In this document: one piece after another, positions 7,209-15,132 of the stretch | Numbering within the stretch: position 1 is the stretch's first letter | How the letters are laid out: every line of letters starts with the position of its first letter | Source: Desmonostoc muscorum LEGE 12446 | GTDB lineage: Bacteria; Cyanobacteriota; Cyanobacteriia; Cyanobacteriales; Nostocaceae | Reading direction: 5' to 3' | Assembly: GCF_015207005.2 (NCBI RefSeq) | Contig: NZ_JADEXS020000001.1 | Span: 3,968,001 to 4,032,000, forward strand | DNA length: 64,000 nucleotides | Position numbers and translations under genes: made by a program | The notes under the pieces: generated by a model | What the model was told of the DNA's origin: nothing | Database searches by the model: none | Seen by the model: the letters and a program-made list of their open reading frames with translations, nothing else

Positions 7209-7722
7209 TGACTCAACTCCAAAAATACTTAATGGCAAGTAACACAGTTGTGGATAATTTTGATCTTTAATTTCAAAATTATTCTCTGATATTATTTTGC
7301 TCTTAAATTAGGAAAATTCAATAATTTCAGGTTAATTTTATAGACATAAGTAAAGAAATTGTGTCTGATAAAGTAATGAATTGAACTAAATTTATTTGAT
7401 TTTTTTGTTCCTTCCATAATGTGTAGGGACACGATGAATCGCGTCCCTATTATCGTTTGACTAAAACTTGTTATCTACCTATAGACTCAGCTTTTTTCTT
7501 TTCCAGCTTCCCCTGCTTTTGGTAACTTTCGATGGGTGAAGTATAAATGGCGATCCAATAAGGTTCGGTTAAGGTTTTTTGATGAAAATTCTAGATCCAA
7601 AGACGCGATAAATCGCCGTCTCTACAAGGATCAATCTTTCGTCTTGACGGCGATTTATGCCGTCTGGTGGCTTAACCGAACCGTATTGAATGACGATCGC
7701 ATCCATCATCCCATCTACCCAA
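7209..7722. other. 514-base non-coding stretch containing a MITE
   Basis: This is the AT-rich promoter region of the double-glycine peptide gene, then a short palindrome near 7424-7451 (GTAGGGACACG ... CGTCCCTAT), then the 133-base MITE described separately. I see no convincing gene. Confidence 0.6.
7556..7688. mobile_element. MITE, family with CAATACGGTTCGGTTAAG ends, copy A
   Basis: Left end CAATAAGGTTCGGTTAAG and right end CTTAACCGAACCGTATTG are inverted repeats matching at 17 of 18 positions. The interior carries a GACGGCGATTTAT/ATAAATCGCCGTC palindrome. Related copies occur at 28095-28226 and 47694-47798, with an internal fragment at 16915-17000. There is no transposase inside, so it must move in trans if at all. 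Confidence 0.75.
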
Positions 7723-9204
7723 CTAATTCTTCGCCTGTGGTTGTGAGGGAATTGTCACATCTATTGGCGTTACTTGTGCAGCTAATTGCGTCAACGGCGG
7801 TTGAATGGCGGTTTGATTCCCCACAACTAGAGTCACAATATTTTCTGGCTTGAGGTATTTTTGTGCTACGCGCTGCACATCATCGGCTGTGGTGGCGGCG
7901 ACGGCTTTTTGATAGCGAAACAGAAAATCAGCCGGATAGCCGTAATATTCGTATTGCATCAGCCGTGATAGAGTTTGAGCGGGGTCTTGAAAGTTGAAGA
8001 CAAAGGAGTTGAGTGTAGATTCTTTGGCAAAAGCTAGTTCCTTTGGTGTCACTTTTTGAGCTTGGATGCGTTTAATTTCAGCTTGTAAGGCTTTGACAAA
8101 CTGCACCGTAGCATCCGATCGCGTTTGTCCACCAGCAATGAACATTCCTGGATAATCGTAACGGGGACTCCAGATGCCATATACAGAATAAGCTAAACCT
8201 TGGCGCGATCGCAGTTCATTAAATAAACGTCCGCCAAATCCATTCAACACCTCATTCAACACATTCAGTGCTGGATAATCTGGACTGTTGAACTGTCCGC
8301 CTAAATGTCCAATCAGCACGCTGCTTTGTGTGAGTTGTGGCTGATTCACAAAAAACACTCCGCCTGTATTGGCTGGCGAAACCTCTGGTAATTGGGGTTT
8401 GGCAATTTTCGGGTTGGGTTTCCAGTCACCAAATTTAGCTTGAATGAGCGATCGCATTTTCTTCGGATCAAAATCCCCCACAATCCCCAAAATCATATTA
8501 TTTGGGTGGAAGTATTGCTGATAAAACTTCAGCAAATCCTCACGGGAAACTCGATCCACCGTTGCATATTCTGTGGTGCGTCCATAGGCGCTATCTTTGC
8601 CATACAGCAACTTGCGAAATTCTCGATTAGCAATGCCATTTGGATCGTCATTGCGCCGTGCAATAGCACCCCTAGCTTGGGTTTTCGCCAAATCTAGCTT
8701 TTCTTGGGCAAATACAGGCGATCGCAACACCTCAGCAAACAACCCAAACACCGTTTCTAAATCCTCACTGAGGGCATCAAAGCCAGCACTACCAGCAGTT
8801 TCACTAATACCAGTTTCCACCGACGCCGCCCGTTGTTCCAATATCTCATTTAATTCATCAGCCGAGTGCTTCGTAGTTCCTCCAGTCCGCATTACCGCGC
8901 CTGTAAAACCAGCCAACCCGACTTTTTCCAACGGTTCCAAACGATTCCCAGTCCTTACCAACGCCGTACCCTTCACCAAAGGTAACTCGTGATCCTCCAT
9001 CAAATAGACAACCAAGCCATTTTGCAGCACAAACCGCTCATACTTGGGAAACTTAACCTCAGGTAACGGTGGCAGCTGCAACTCAGTATAATGCTTCGCC
9101 TGTGCCGTCGCCGCCACAGAAAAATTAAAATTTAAAAGTAAAAAAGCAAAAACCACAACCAACCCATAAACAACTTTCTTCCCACTTGGGATTTTCAAAG
9201 CCAT
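7723..9204 (-). CDS. M16 family peptidase-like protein, zinc motif absent
   Basis: This protein of about 493 residues is periplasmic, with signal peptide MALKIPSGKKVVYGLVVVFA and following hydrophobic residues up to AATAQA. I chose the ATG at 9204, which puts the signal peptide at the N-terminus behind AGGAAG. An ATG at 9285 would overlap the upstream stop (ATGA) but adds 27 residues encoded by a common intergenic repeat. It has the M16 two-lobe layout (YERFVLQNGLVVYLMEDHEL, VGDFDPKKMRSLI, ELRSRQGLAYSVYGIWSP), but where the zinc motif HXXEH is expected it reads GLAGFTGAVMRTGG. It is therefore the non-catalytic partner of a heterodimeric protease, paired with the active subunit encoded just upstream. 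Confidence 0.85.
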   Translation of the reverse strand: MALKIPSGKKVVYGLVVVFAFLLLNFNFSVAATAQAKHYTELQLPPLPEVKFPKYERFVLQNGLVVYLMEDHELPLVKGTALVRTGNRLEPLEKVGLAGFTGAVMRTGGTTKHSADELNEILEQRAASVETGISETAGSAGFDALSEDLETVFGLFAEVLRSPVFAQEKLDLAKTQARGAIARRNDDPNGIANREFRKLLYGKDSAYGRTTEYATVDRVSREDLLKFYQQYFHPNNMILGIVGDFDPKKMRSLIQAKFGDWKPNPKIAKPQLPEVSPANTGGVFFVNQPQLTQSSVLIGHLGGQFNSPDYPALNVLNEVLNGFGGRLFNELRSRQGLAYSVYGIWSPRYDYPGMFIAGGQTRSDATVQFVKALQAEIKRIQAQKVTPKELAFAKESTLNSFVFNFQDPAQTLSRLMQYEYYGYPADFLFRYQKAVAATTADDVQRVAQKYLKPENIVTLVVGNQTAIQPPLTQLAAQVTPIDVTIPSQPQAKN

Positions 9205-9281
9205 CTTCCTTTTACCCTTCCCCTTATACCTTTCCATATCTCTCTTCCTTTGCGCCCTTTGCGTCCTTTGCGGTTCGTTTC

Positions 9282-10955
9282 TCATCCTTGTTTCGACAAC
9301 AGCTTCCCAATCGTGCGATTTTCCGGCGTAAACGTCGCCTTAGCTACCCGCTGAATATCACCAGGAGTTACCGCTGCAATTTCATCCAACTCCTTAAACA
9401 AATTCCGCCAAGAGCCAGTTTTCACCTCATATTCCAACAATTGCTGAGCCATTCCCGTATTAGAAGCTAAGCTGCGTAATAAATCCCCCCGCGCTTGAGT
9501 TTTCACTCGTTCCAACTCAACCGCCGCCACAGGTTCAGTTTTTAATTTCTCGATTTCTTCGCGTAAAGCGATCGCCAATTCATCAAGTGTATGACCAGGA
9601 GCAGTCAGAGCATAAAACAACATTAGGTTTGAGTATTTATCCCCAGGAAAACCACTGAAACCTTGAGCATTCAGCGCCAAACGCTGCTTTTCTACCAAAG
9701 ATTTATACAGCCGTGACGTGCGTCCATCACTTAATAAACTGCCAATGATTTCATAGACTACATTATCTGGATGAGTAACTGACGGACGGTGATAGCCTTC
9801 CAAATACAACGGTTGAGCAGGTAATTCTAAAGTCACTTCCCGTGTTTGTTTTTGTTGCGGTTCCACGGGAATTTTTTGAGTAGCTTTAGCTTTAGCTTGA
9901 TAACGTCCAAAATAAGTTTCTGCGAGTTTTTTCACCTGGGCGGGATTGACATCTCCGACAATGGCGATCGCTAAATTATTTGGTACATAATAAGCGTCAA
10001 AAAACTTTTGCACATCTGCTGGTGTTAAGTTACGGATATCTTTGTCATAACCAATCACCGGACGCCTGTAGGGATGAACTTTGTACGCAGTGTCGATAAA
10101 TTTCTCCAACATCGTGCCAATGGGTGAATTATCCACCCGCATCCGTCGTTCCTCTAAAATGACATCTTTCTCTTTATAAAACTCACGACGAATTACAGGC
10201 TCAAGAAATCGTTCCGACTCCAGCGACATCCAGAGTTCCAACTTATTAGCAGGAAAGCTGTAAAAGTAACGGGTAGCTTCAGTTGAGGTACTAGCATTTA
10301 AACCCACACCTCCCGCTTGTTCCACAATTCGCCCCATTTCGTTTTGCTTGACTAGCTTACCTGCTTGGGATTCCACTTGCTTAAACTCAGCTTCTAGCCG
10401 CGCCACTTCATCTTTTTTGCCATCAGCTTTGGCTGCTTTAATTTGAGTATCTAACTGTTCCAAGCGTTCTAGTAGCGGTTTTTCTGCCTTGTAATCTTCC
10501 GTACCAATGCGCGTCGTCCCTTTAAACGCCAAATGTTCCAGAAAGTGAGCTACACCAGTTTTACCATCCGGCTCATCCACACCACCGACATCAGCATAGG
10601 TAAGAAAAGAAACTACAGGTGCTTGATGTCGTTCCAAAACAATGAACCTTAAACCATTTTCCAGGCGAAACTCCGTCAACTCATTGATGACTCGATCGAG
10701 ATAAGGTTGAATCGAACTTGCAGCTGGTGGAGATATTGTTTGAGTTTGAGCCAGAACAACTTCTGGCTGCAATCCCCAGCAAAAAGCGATCGCCGCCAAC
10801 AAGGCAACAAACAGCCTACGGGATGTGACTGATACTTTCTTAAATTGGGGACTGGGGACTGGGGACTGGGGATTAGGGAGTCCTGGCCACAACGCGTTGA
10901 ACCAATCCAAAATCCAAAATCTAAAATCCAAAATTGACCGGGAGAGTTTGTTCAT
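9282..10955 (-). CDS. M16 family zinc peptidase, catalytic subunit
   Basis: This 557-residue protein contains the inverted zinc motif HFLEH (His137, Glu140, His141), followed by the supporting region ATRYFYSFPANKLELWMSLE and the second M16 lobe (LYLEGYHRPSV ... SDGRTSRLYKSLVEKQ). Family members degrade unfolded or signal peptides. A hydrophobic stretch at about 48-60 (LFVALLAAIAFCWG) is the likely signal peptide. The first 40 residues (FRFWILDW, PQSPVPSPQ) are translated from the same intergenic repeats seen elsewhere in the window, so a repeat has slipped into the 5' end of the gene; no other ATG gives the signal peptide. A charged insert at about 155-205 is unusual. It is co-transcribed with the inactive partner, overlapping by 4 bases. 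Confidence 0.88.
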   Translation of the reverse strand: MNKLSRSILDFRFWILDWFNALWPGLPNPQSPVPSPQFKKVSVTSRRLFVALLAAIAFCWGLQPEVVLAQTQTISPPAASSIQPYLDRVINELTEFRLENGLRFIVLERHQAPVVSFLTYADVGGVDEPDGKTGVAHFLEHLAFKGTTRIGTEDYKAEKPLLERLEQLDTQIKAAKADGKKDEVARLEAEFKQVESQAGKLVKQNEMGRIVEQAGGVGLNASTSTEATRYFYSFPANKLELWMSLESERFLEPVIRREFYKEKDVILEERRMRVDNSPIGTMLEKFIDTAYKVHPYRRPVIGYDKDIRNLTPADVQKFFDAYYVPNNLAIAIVGDVNPAQVKKLAETYFGRYQAKAKATQKIPVEPQQKQTREVTLELPAQPLYLEGYHRPSVTHPDNVVYEIIGSLLSDGRTSRLYKSLVEKQRLALNAQGFSGFPGDKYSNLMLFYALTAPGHTLDELAIALREEIEKLKTEPVAAVELERVKTQARGDLLRSLASNTGMAQQLLEYEVKTGSWRNLFKELDEIAAVTPGDIQRVAKATFTPENRTIGKLLSKQG

Positions 10956-11106
10956 AAGCCAAAATTAAGATAAAGTTACACTACCGAAGAAATACGCTAC
11001 TTAGCAAATAGAGCGTTAATGTTGTATTAAGCTTTTTCGGCTTTTTGTACTTGACGTTAGACAATAATGCTACAAGTCCTGTTCCGGATATTTAACCATA
11101 ACAATT

Positions 11107-11721
11107 ATGCGAGTTTTTAATTCTCCCCCACCCTCAGAGGCTCAGACGCGCACCCGGATTTTACAGGCAGCACAACGTTTGTTTGCCTCTCAGGGATTTG
11201 ATGGCACCACCACCCGTGATTTAGCACAGACAGCAGGTGTGGCTGAAGGCACTCTATTTCGTCATTTTCCCAATAAAAAAGCAATTTTGGTAGAAGTCGC
11301 CACTAGTGGATGGGTGGAGATTTTGACGGATCTGCTGACAGAATTAAGTGAAATGGGTAGCTATAAAGCAGTAGCTCAAGTGATGCGCCGTCGGATGTGG
11401 AACTTCCAAAAAAATGCCGATTTGATGCGCGTTTGTTTCATGGAAGTGCAATTTCACCCCGACTTGCGCGATCGCATTCAATTAGAAGTCATCACAAAAA
11501 TGACCGATGTTGCCGAAGCCTTCTTTCAAACAGCAATGGATAAAGGCATTTATCGGCAAATGGATGCCAACCTAGTCGCCAAAGTTTTCTTAGGAATGTT
11601 TGCGATCGCCGGCTTTTCCAACAACACCCTCATCGAACCAGACGCCTCACCCCAACAAATGCAACAAATGGCAGAAGGACTCGCTGATATCTTCCTCAAT
11701 GGTGTATTGGTGAAAGATTAG
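11107..11721 (+). CDS. TetR/AcrR family transcriptional regulator
   Basis: This 204-residue protein has an N-terminal TetR helix-turn-helix (residues about 15-60: TRILQAAQRLFASQGF, TTRDLAQTAGVAEGTLFRHF, PNKKAIL) and a helical ligand-binding domain ending in a hydrophobic segment, AKVFLGMFAIAGF. TetR proteins usually repress adjacent genes until a small ligand binds. It is divergent from the M16 pair with a 151-base shared intergenic region, so regulation of those proteases or of itself is possible. No obvious operator palindrome was confirmed. The ligand is unknown. Confidence 0.88.
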   Translation: MRVFNSPPPSEAQTRTRILQAAQRLFASQGFDGTTTRDLAQTAGVAEGTLFRHFPNKKAILVEVATSGWVEILTDLLTELSEMGSYKAVAQVMRRRMWNFQKNADLMRVCFMEVQFHPDLRDRIQLEVITKMTDVAEAFFQTAMDKGIYRQMDANLVAKVFLGMFAIAGFSNNTLIEPDASPQQMQQMAEGLADIFLNGVLVKD

Positions 11722-12295
<574 letters not shown>

Positions 12296-12720
12296 TTGTA
12301 AAAGTAAAACATAGGCTTATCTACATATTGTGACAGCCGCTTTTAGTGTTTTGTATTGGCGTGCAATTTAAATACAACCTGTTGCACCTTTGATGCATCG
12401 ACCTGCACCTTTGATGTATCGACCTGCACCTTTGATGTATCGGCTTGCACCTTTGATGCATCGACCTGCACCTTTGATGCATCGGCTTGCACCTTTGATG
12501 CATCGGCTTGCACCTTTGATGCATCGACTTGCACCTTTGATGCATCGACTTGCAAAAATTAATACTAATTCAATTAATGATTGCAACACGTTGTTGGGTG
12601 AAGACGCGATGAATCGCGTCTCTACAAGATGGTCTATTTTTGCATTTTATTTTCAAATTGGTATGACCTGTTTGCGTCTTCCCTTAGGAGAATAACTCCT
12701 CACTCTTAACTCAGCACGCT
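12296..12720. other. 425-base spacer holding a minisatellite and a small hairpin
   Basis: Contains the 21-base tandem repeat listed next and, at 12603-12620, a hairpin GACGCGAT-GA-ATCGCGTC of the MITE-interior type. No credible gene: the repeat is open in several frames on both strands simply because its unit has no stop codon. Confidence 0.6.
12382..12554. repeat. 21-base minisatellite, about 8 copies
   Basis: The unit is CACCTTTGATGCATCGACTTG with C/T and A/G variants (GCATC or GTATC; GACCTG, GGCTTG or GACTTG), repeated eight times with no length change. Because 21 is a multiple of three and no stop codon is present, it reads as the heptad QVDASKV on the minus strand and as MHQRCKS/P in another frame. 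A second 21-base array with a shared CTTTGAT core lies at 54724-54996. Confidence 0.85.
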
Positions 12721-13056
12721 TCATGCTACACCAAATCCAGTGTATTCCCGCATATAAGGCGCTTGAAAGCCCAATATAATATCTTCTTTGGGAATTCCCA
12801 TTGCAACTAATTCATGGGCAATTCGTAACTCTGTTGTGTTCTGTTGCACCCAGATTTTACCGTCTTTAATGTCTAAGTGTAAGGCACAGCCATGCACGCG
12901 ACGGTTACCATCCCAACCAACATTCATTACTTGATAGCGATCTTGTTGAAGATCAAAAACAGTTTGTGATTCTATTTCGCCGTTTGCAATTGGTGTGGCG
13001 GCGTAGTTGCTAAGTAAGTTTTGAATGCACTGGCGATACTGTTCTAGTTTATCCAT
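12721..13056 (-). CDS. XisI-family protein (fdxN element excision controlling factor-like)
   Basis: This 111-residue protein is a typical XisI: it starts MDKLEQYRQCIQNLL, followed by YQVMNVGWDGNRRVHGC, HLDIKDGKIWVQQNTTE and LGFQAPYMREYTGFGV. In Anabaena, XisI with XisH controls excision of the fdxN element during heterocyst differentiation, but most genomes carry many XisH/XisI pairs unrelated to that element. Here the upstream partner is reduced to a short frame (13044-13172) whose stop overlaps this start. With no element or XisF recombinase nearby, a role in DNA rearrangement here is not supported. Confidence 0.88.
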   Translation of the reverse strand: MDKLEQYRQCIQNLLSNYAATPIANGEIESQTVFDLQQDRYQVMNVGWDGNRRVHGCALHLDIKDGKIWVQQNTTELRIAHELVAMGIPKEDIILGFQAPYMREYTGFGVA

Positions 13057-13172
13057 TGCACAATTACCTCTTGAACTGGATCGTAAATCACCCGCTTAAT
13101 TTGATCTGAAAGTTGAGCAAATTCCCGTTGAAATTGTGCAGCCCCCCTAGCGTTAACATAGGGTAAGATATC
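13044..13172 (-). pseudogene. C-terminal remnant of the gene upstream of xisI (possibly XisH-like)
   Basis: In frame on the minus strand, after an in-frame TGA at 13173-13175, the bases encode ILPYVNARGAAQFQ, REFAQLSDQIKRVIYD, PVQEVIVQWIN and a stop that overlaps the xisI start by 13 bases. The close overlap with xisI and the QEVIVQWIN ending fit the C-terminus of an XisH-type partner, but no upstream part with a start remains. It may instead be a remnant of another XisI-linked gene. Confidence 0.4.
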
Positions 13173-13211
13173 TCAAAGTTTAGCCCGTTGACTGTGAATT
13201 GTAGGAAGCTC

Positions 13212-13673
13212 ATGACCTCGATTCCAAAAACCGCAGCCCAGTTGTATGAAATGGATTTTGTAGCATGGACAGAACAGACTGTGCAACTGATTCGTGACGG
13301 ACAATTTGAGCAGGTAGACTGGGATGCTGTGATTGAGGAGATTGAAAGCTTGGGACGGTCAGAACGGCGGGAGTTGAAAAGCCGCCTAGAGGTATTATTA
13401 CAACATTTGCTCAAGTGGCAATACCAGCCTAGTTTCCGAAGTGGCTCTTGGCGAAATACCATTGACCAACAACGCAACCGAATTACAGATTTGCTGCAAG
13501 AGAGTCCCAGCCTCAAGTCCTATCCAGAAGAAGTTTTAGCCCAGTGCTACCATCGGGGATTGAAAGCTGCTAGCAATGAAACTGAACTACCAATAGATAC
13601 ATTTTCGGTGGAATGTCCTTATTCCATTGCCCAAGTTCTTGATGCTGAGTTTTTGCCCGATGCGATTAAGTAG
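13212..13673 (+). CDS. DUF29 family protein
   Basis: The protein is about 153 residues from the ATG at 13212 (MTSIPKTAAQLYEMDFVAWT); an ATG at 13188 adds eight residues without the family start. It carries the DUF29 pattern: WTEQTVQLIRDGQFEQVDWD, VIEEIESLGRSERRELKSRL, LLQHLLKWQYQP and RNRITDLLQESPSLK. DUF29 proteins are abundant in cyanobacteria and have no established role; genes often sit among toxin-antitoxin and excision-factor genes, as here. No signal peptide or transmembrane segment. Confidence 0.88.
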   Translation: MTSIPKTAAQLYEMDFVAWTEQTVQLIRDGQFEQVDWDAVIEEIESLGRSERRELKSRLEVLLQHLLKWQYQPSFRSGSWRNTIDQQRNRITDLLQESPSLKSYPEEVLAQCYHRGLKAASNETELPIDTFSVECPYSIAQVLDAEFLPDAIK

Positions 13674-13771
13674 TCAGAGCAGATTTCAAATTAGTTAAGT
13701 ACACCATCTAGGTCTGGTAGCTAGCAAGAGAGCCTATTCTGAATTCTGAATTCTGAATTCTGAGTTCTGTT

Positions 13772-14572
13772 TTAAGCGGTAGTTAATTCGCCTCGCAGAA
13801 CAGTTACCGCTTGTCCGCCAAGTAAAACGCGATCGCCTCCATCATAATACACCTTCACCACGCCACCACGACTCGATGCTTGATAAGCTAAAAACTGATC
13901 CTTGTGCAAGCGATCGCGCCAATAGGCAGCAAGGCAACAATGAGCCGCCCCAGTCACCGGGTCTTCATTAATACCTAATCCTGGTGCAAAAAAGCGCGAA
14001 ACGAAATCATATTCAGAATCAGTATCAGCAGTACTGGTAACAATCACATCAGCAACAGGCAACGTTTTTAGTAACTGGAAATTGGGCTGTATTTGCCGCA
14101 CCGATTCTTCAGATTCCAGTTCCACTAAATAGCCTAGTGAATTCTGCAACACAGCTTTGTATGGTACACCCAAAGCTTGGCTAAGTTCTGGAGGAGCGAT
14201 CGTTGGTTTTGAGTGATTCACCGGAAAATCTAACTCAATCCACTCACCTTGTAACTTAGCAACGAGTAGTCCACTTTTGGTATAAAAACGTGCAACTTCA
14301 TCAGATAATAAATGTCCTTCTGACCAAAGTACATGGGCACTAGCTAAAGTTGCGTGACCACAAAGCGGTACTTCCACCGTCGGCGTAAACCAACGCAAAT
14401 TGAAGCCATTATCTTGTTTGACTAGAAAAGCCGTTTCAGATAAATTCATTTCTTGTGCTACGTTTTGCATCCAAATATCATCTTGGGGAGTAGGCAAAAC
14501 ACATACAGCAGCGGGATTACCTGTGAATGGCGTATTCGTGAAAGCATCAACTTGAGTAATGATTTGTCCCAT
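13772..14572 (-). CDS. PhzF family isomerase-like protein
   Basis: This 266-residue protein has the PhzF/diaminopimelate-epimerase-like fold signature: VDAFTNTPFTGNPAAVCVL at the N-terminus, catalytic Glu46 in MNLSETAFL, VPLCGHATLASAHVL, and NEDPVTGAAHCCLAAYW in the second half. PhzF isomerises trans-2,3-dihydro-3-hydroxyanthranilate in phenazine producers; most homologs elsewhere have unknown substrates, and no phenazine genes are present here. A decayed partial copy lies 194 bases upstream (14766-14842), so the gene was once duplicated. Confidence 0.9.
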   Translation of the reverse strand: MGQIITQVDAFTNTPFTGNPAAVCVLPTPQDDIWMQNVAQEMNLSETAFLVKQDNGFNLRWFTPTVEVPLCGHATLASAHVLWSEGHLLSDEVARFYTKSGLLVAKLQGEWIELDFPVNHSKPTIAPPELSQALGVPYKAVLQNSLGYLVELESEESVRQIQPNFQLLKTLPVADVIVTSTADTDSEYDFVSRFFAPGLGINEDPVTGAAHCCLAAYWRDRLHKDQFLAYQASSRGGVVKVYYDGGDRVLLGGQAVTVLRGELTTA

Positions 14573-14765
14573 AAAATTATTCTCGAAGTAATATAAATAT
14601 CTGTTCGTGAATCTTGAAAAAGAAATTTCAATATAGATTGTACGTAATTTTTAGTGATGTATTTAGTCATATGTATTTAAACACATAAACCATGTACAGT
14701 TTTAAATGATTACTGGTTCCGGGAGAAAAACGCGTAGACGTAGCCCGTCGTAGTCGTCGCTCACG

Positions 14766-14842
14766 TCATAATAGACTTTCACCTCACCATCCCAACTCGA
14801 TAGCAGGATTATCTGCAAAGGATGTATTTATGAAAGCATCAA
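14766..14842 (-). pseudogene. PhzF gene remnant with internal deletion
   Basis: On the minus strand 14801-14842 encodes DAFINTSFADNPAI, clearly related to VDAFTNTPFTGNPAAV at the start of the intact PhzF. Directly adjoining, 14766-14800 matches its C-terminal region (SSWDGEVKVYYD against SSRGGVVKVYYD) in another frame. The two ends of the gene are thus fused with about 220 codons missing. It is non-functional. The ATG of the lipoprotein gene at 14830 lies within it on the opposite strand. Confidence 0.7.
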
Positions 14843-15099
14843 ACGGAAACATAAAGCTAAAAATATTCAGGGGCATCTTTGCTAGTTTGAACCTAGTGTT
14901 AATTTGTGGAGGATTAGTTAGCTGTATTCCTCAATTACCAAAGCCACTTATTCCGATTGAGCAACAAAAACCAGTCCTGCAACCTAATCAGCAAAACCCG
15001 AATGACAAGGATAACGACGATAAACTGGATGATAGCAAGGACGATGGAGATCATGATGATAAAGACGGTGATGATAAAAACGGTGATGATAAAGACTAA
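14830..15099 (+). CDS. Small lipoprotein with Asp-rich tail
   Basis: This 89-residue protein has a hydrophobic segment (GIFASLNLVLICGGLVSC) ending in a lipobox, LVSC, with acceptor Cys32. A short Pro-rich linker leads into a tail of about 35 residues made almost only of Asp, Lys, Asn and Gly (KDNDDKLDDSKDDGDHDDKD and on), which could bind calcium or other divalent cations. The family is not recognised. Its start codon sits inside the PhzF remnant on the opposite strand, so the 5' end was assembled by rearrangement or the gene is partly new. The next gene starts 33 bases on, suggesting co-transcription. Confidence 0.6.
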   Translation: MKASNGNIKLKIFRGIFASLNLVLICGGLVSCIPQLPKPLIPIEQQKPVLQPNQQNPNDKDNDDKLDDSKDDGDHDDKDGDDKNGDDKD

Positions 15100-15132
15100 A
15101 TAACCTTTATCCTTTTTTTTGAGTTTCTATTT

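Noticed and set aside
12321..12589. Overlapping repeat-encoded open frames (MHQRCKS-, QVDASKV- and similar heptad proteins)
   Set aside because: All frames on both strands are open because the 21-base unit has no stop. Starts are TTG or internal ATGs without ribosome binding sites, and the frames run out just past the repeat.
12721..13172. An fdxN-type excisable element
   Set aside because: XisI alone is not evidence of an element: no recombinase gene and no direct-repeat attachment sites were seen.
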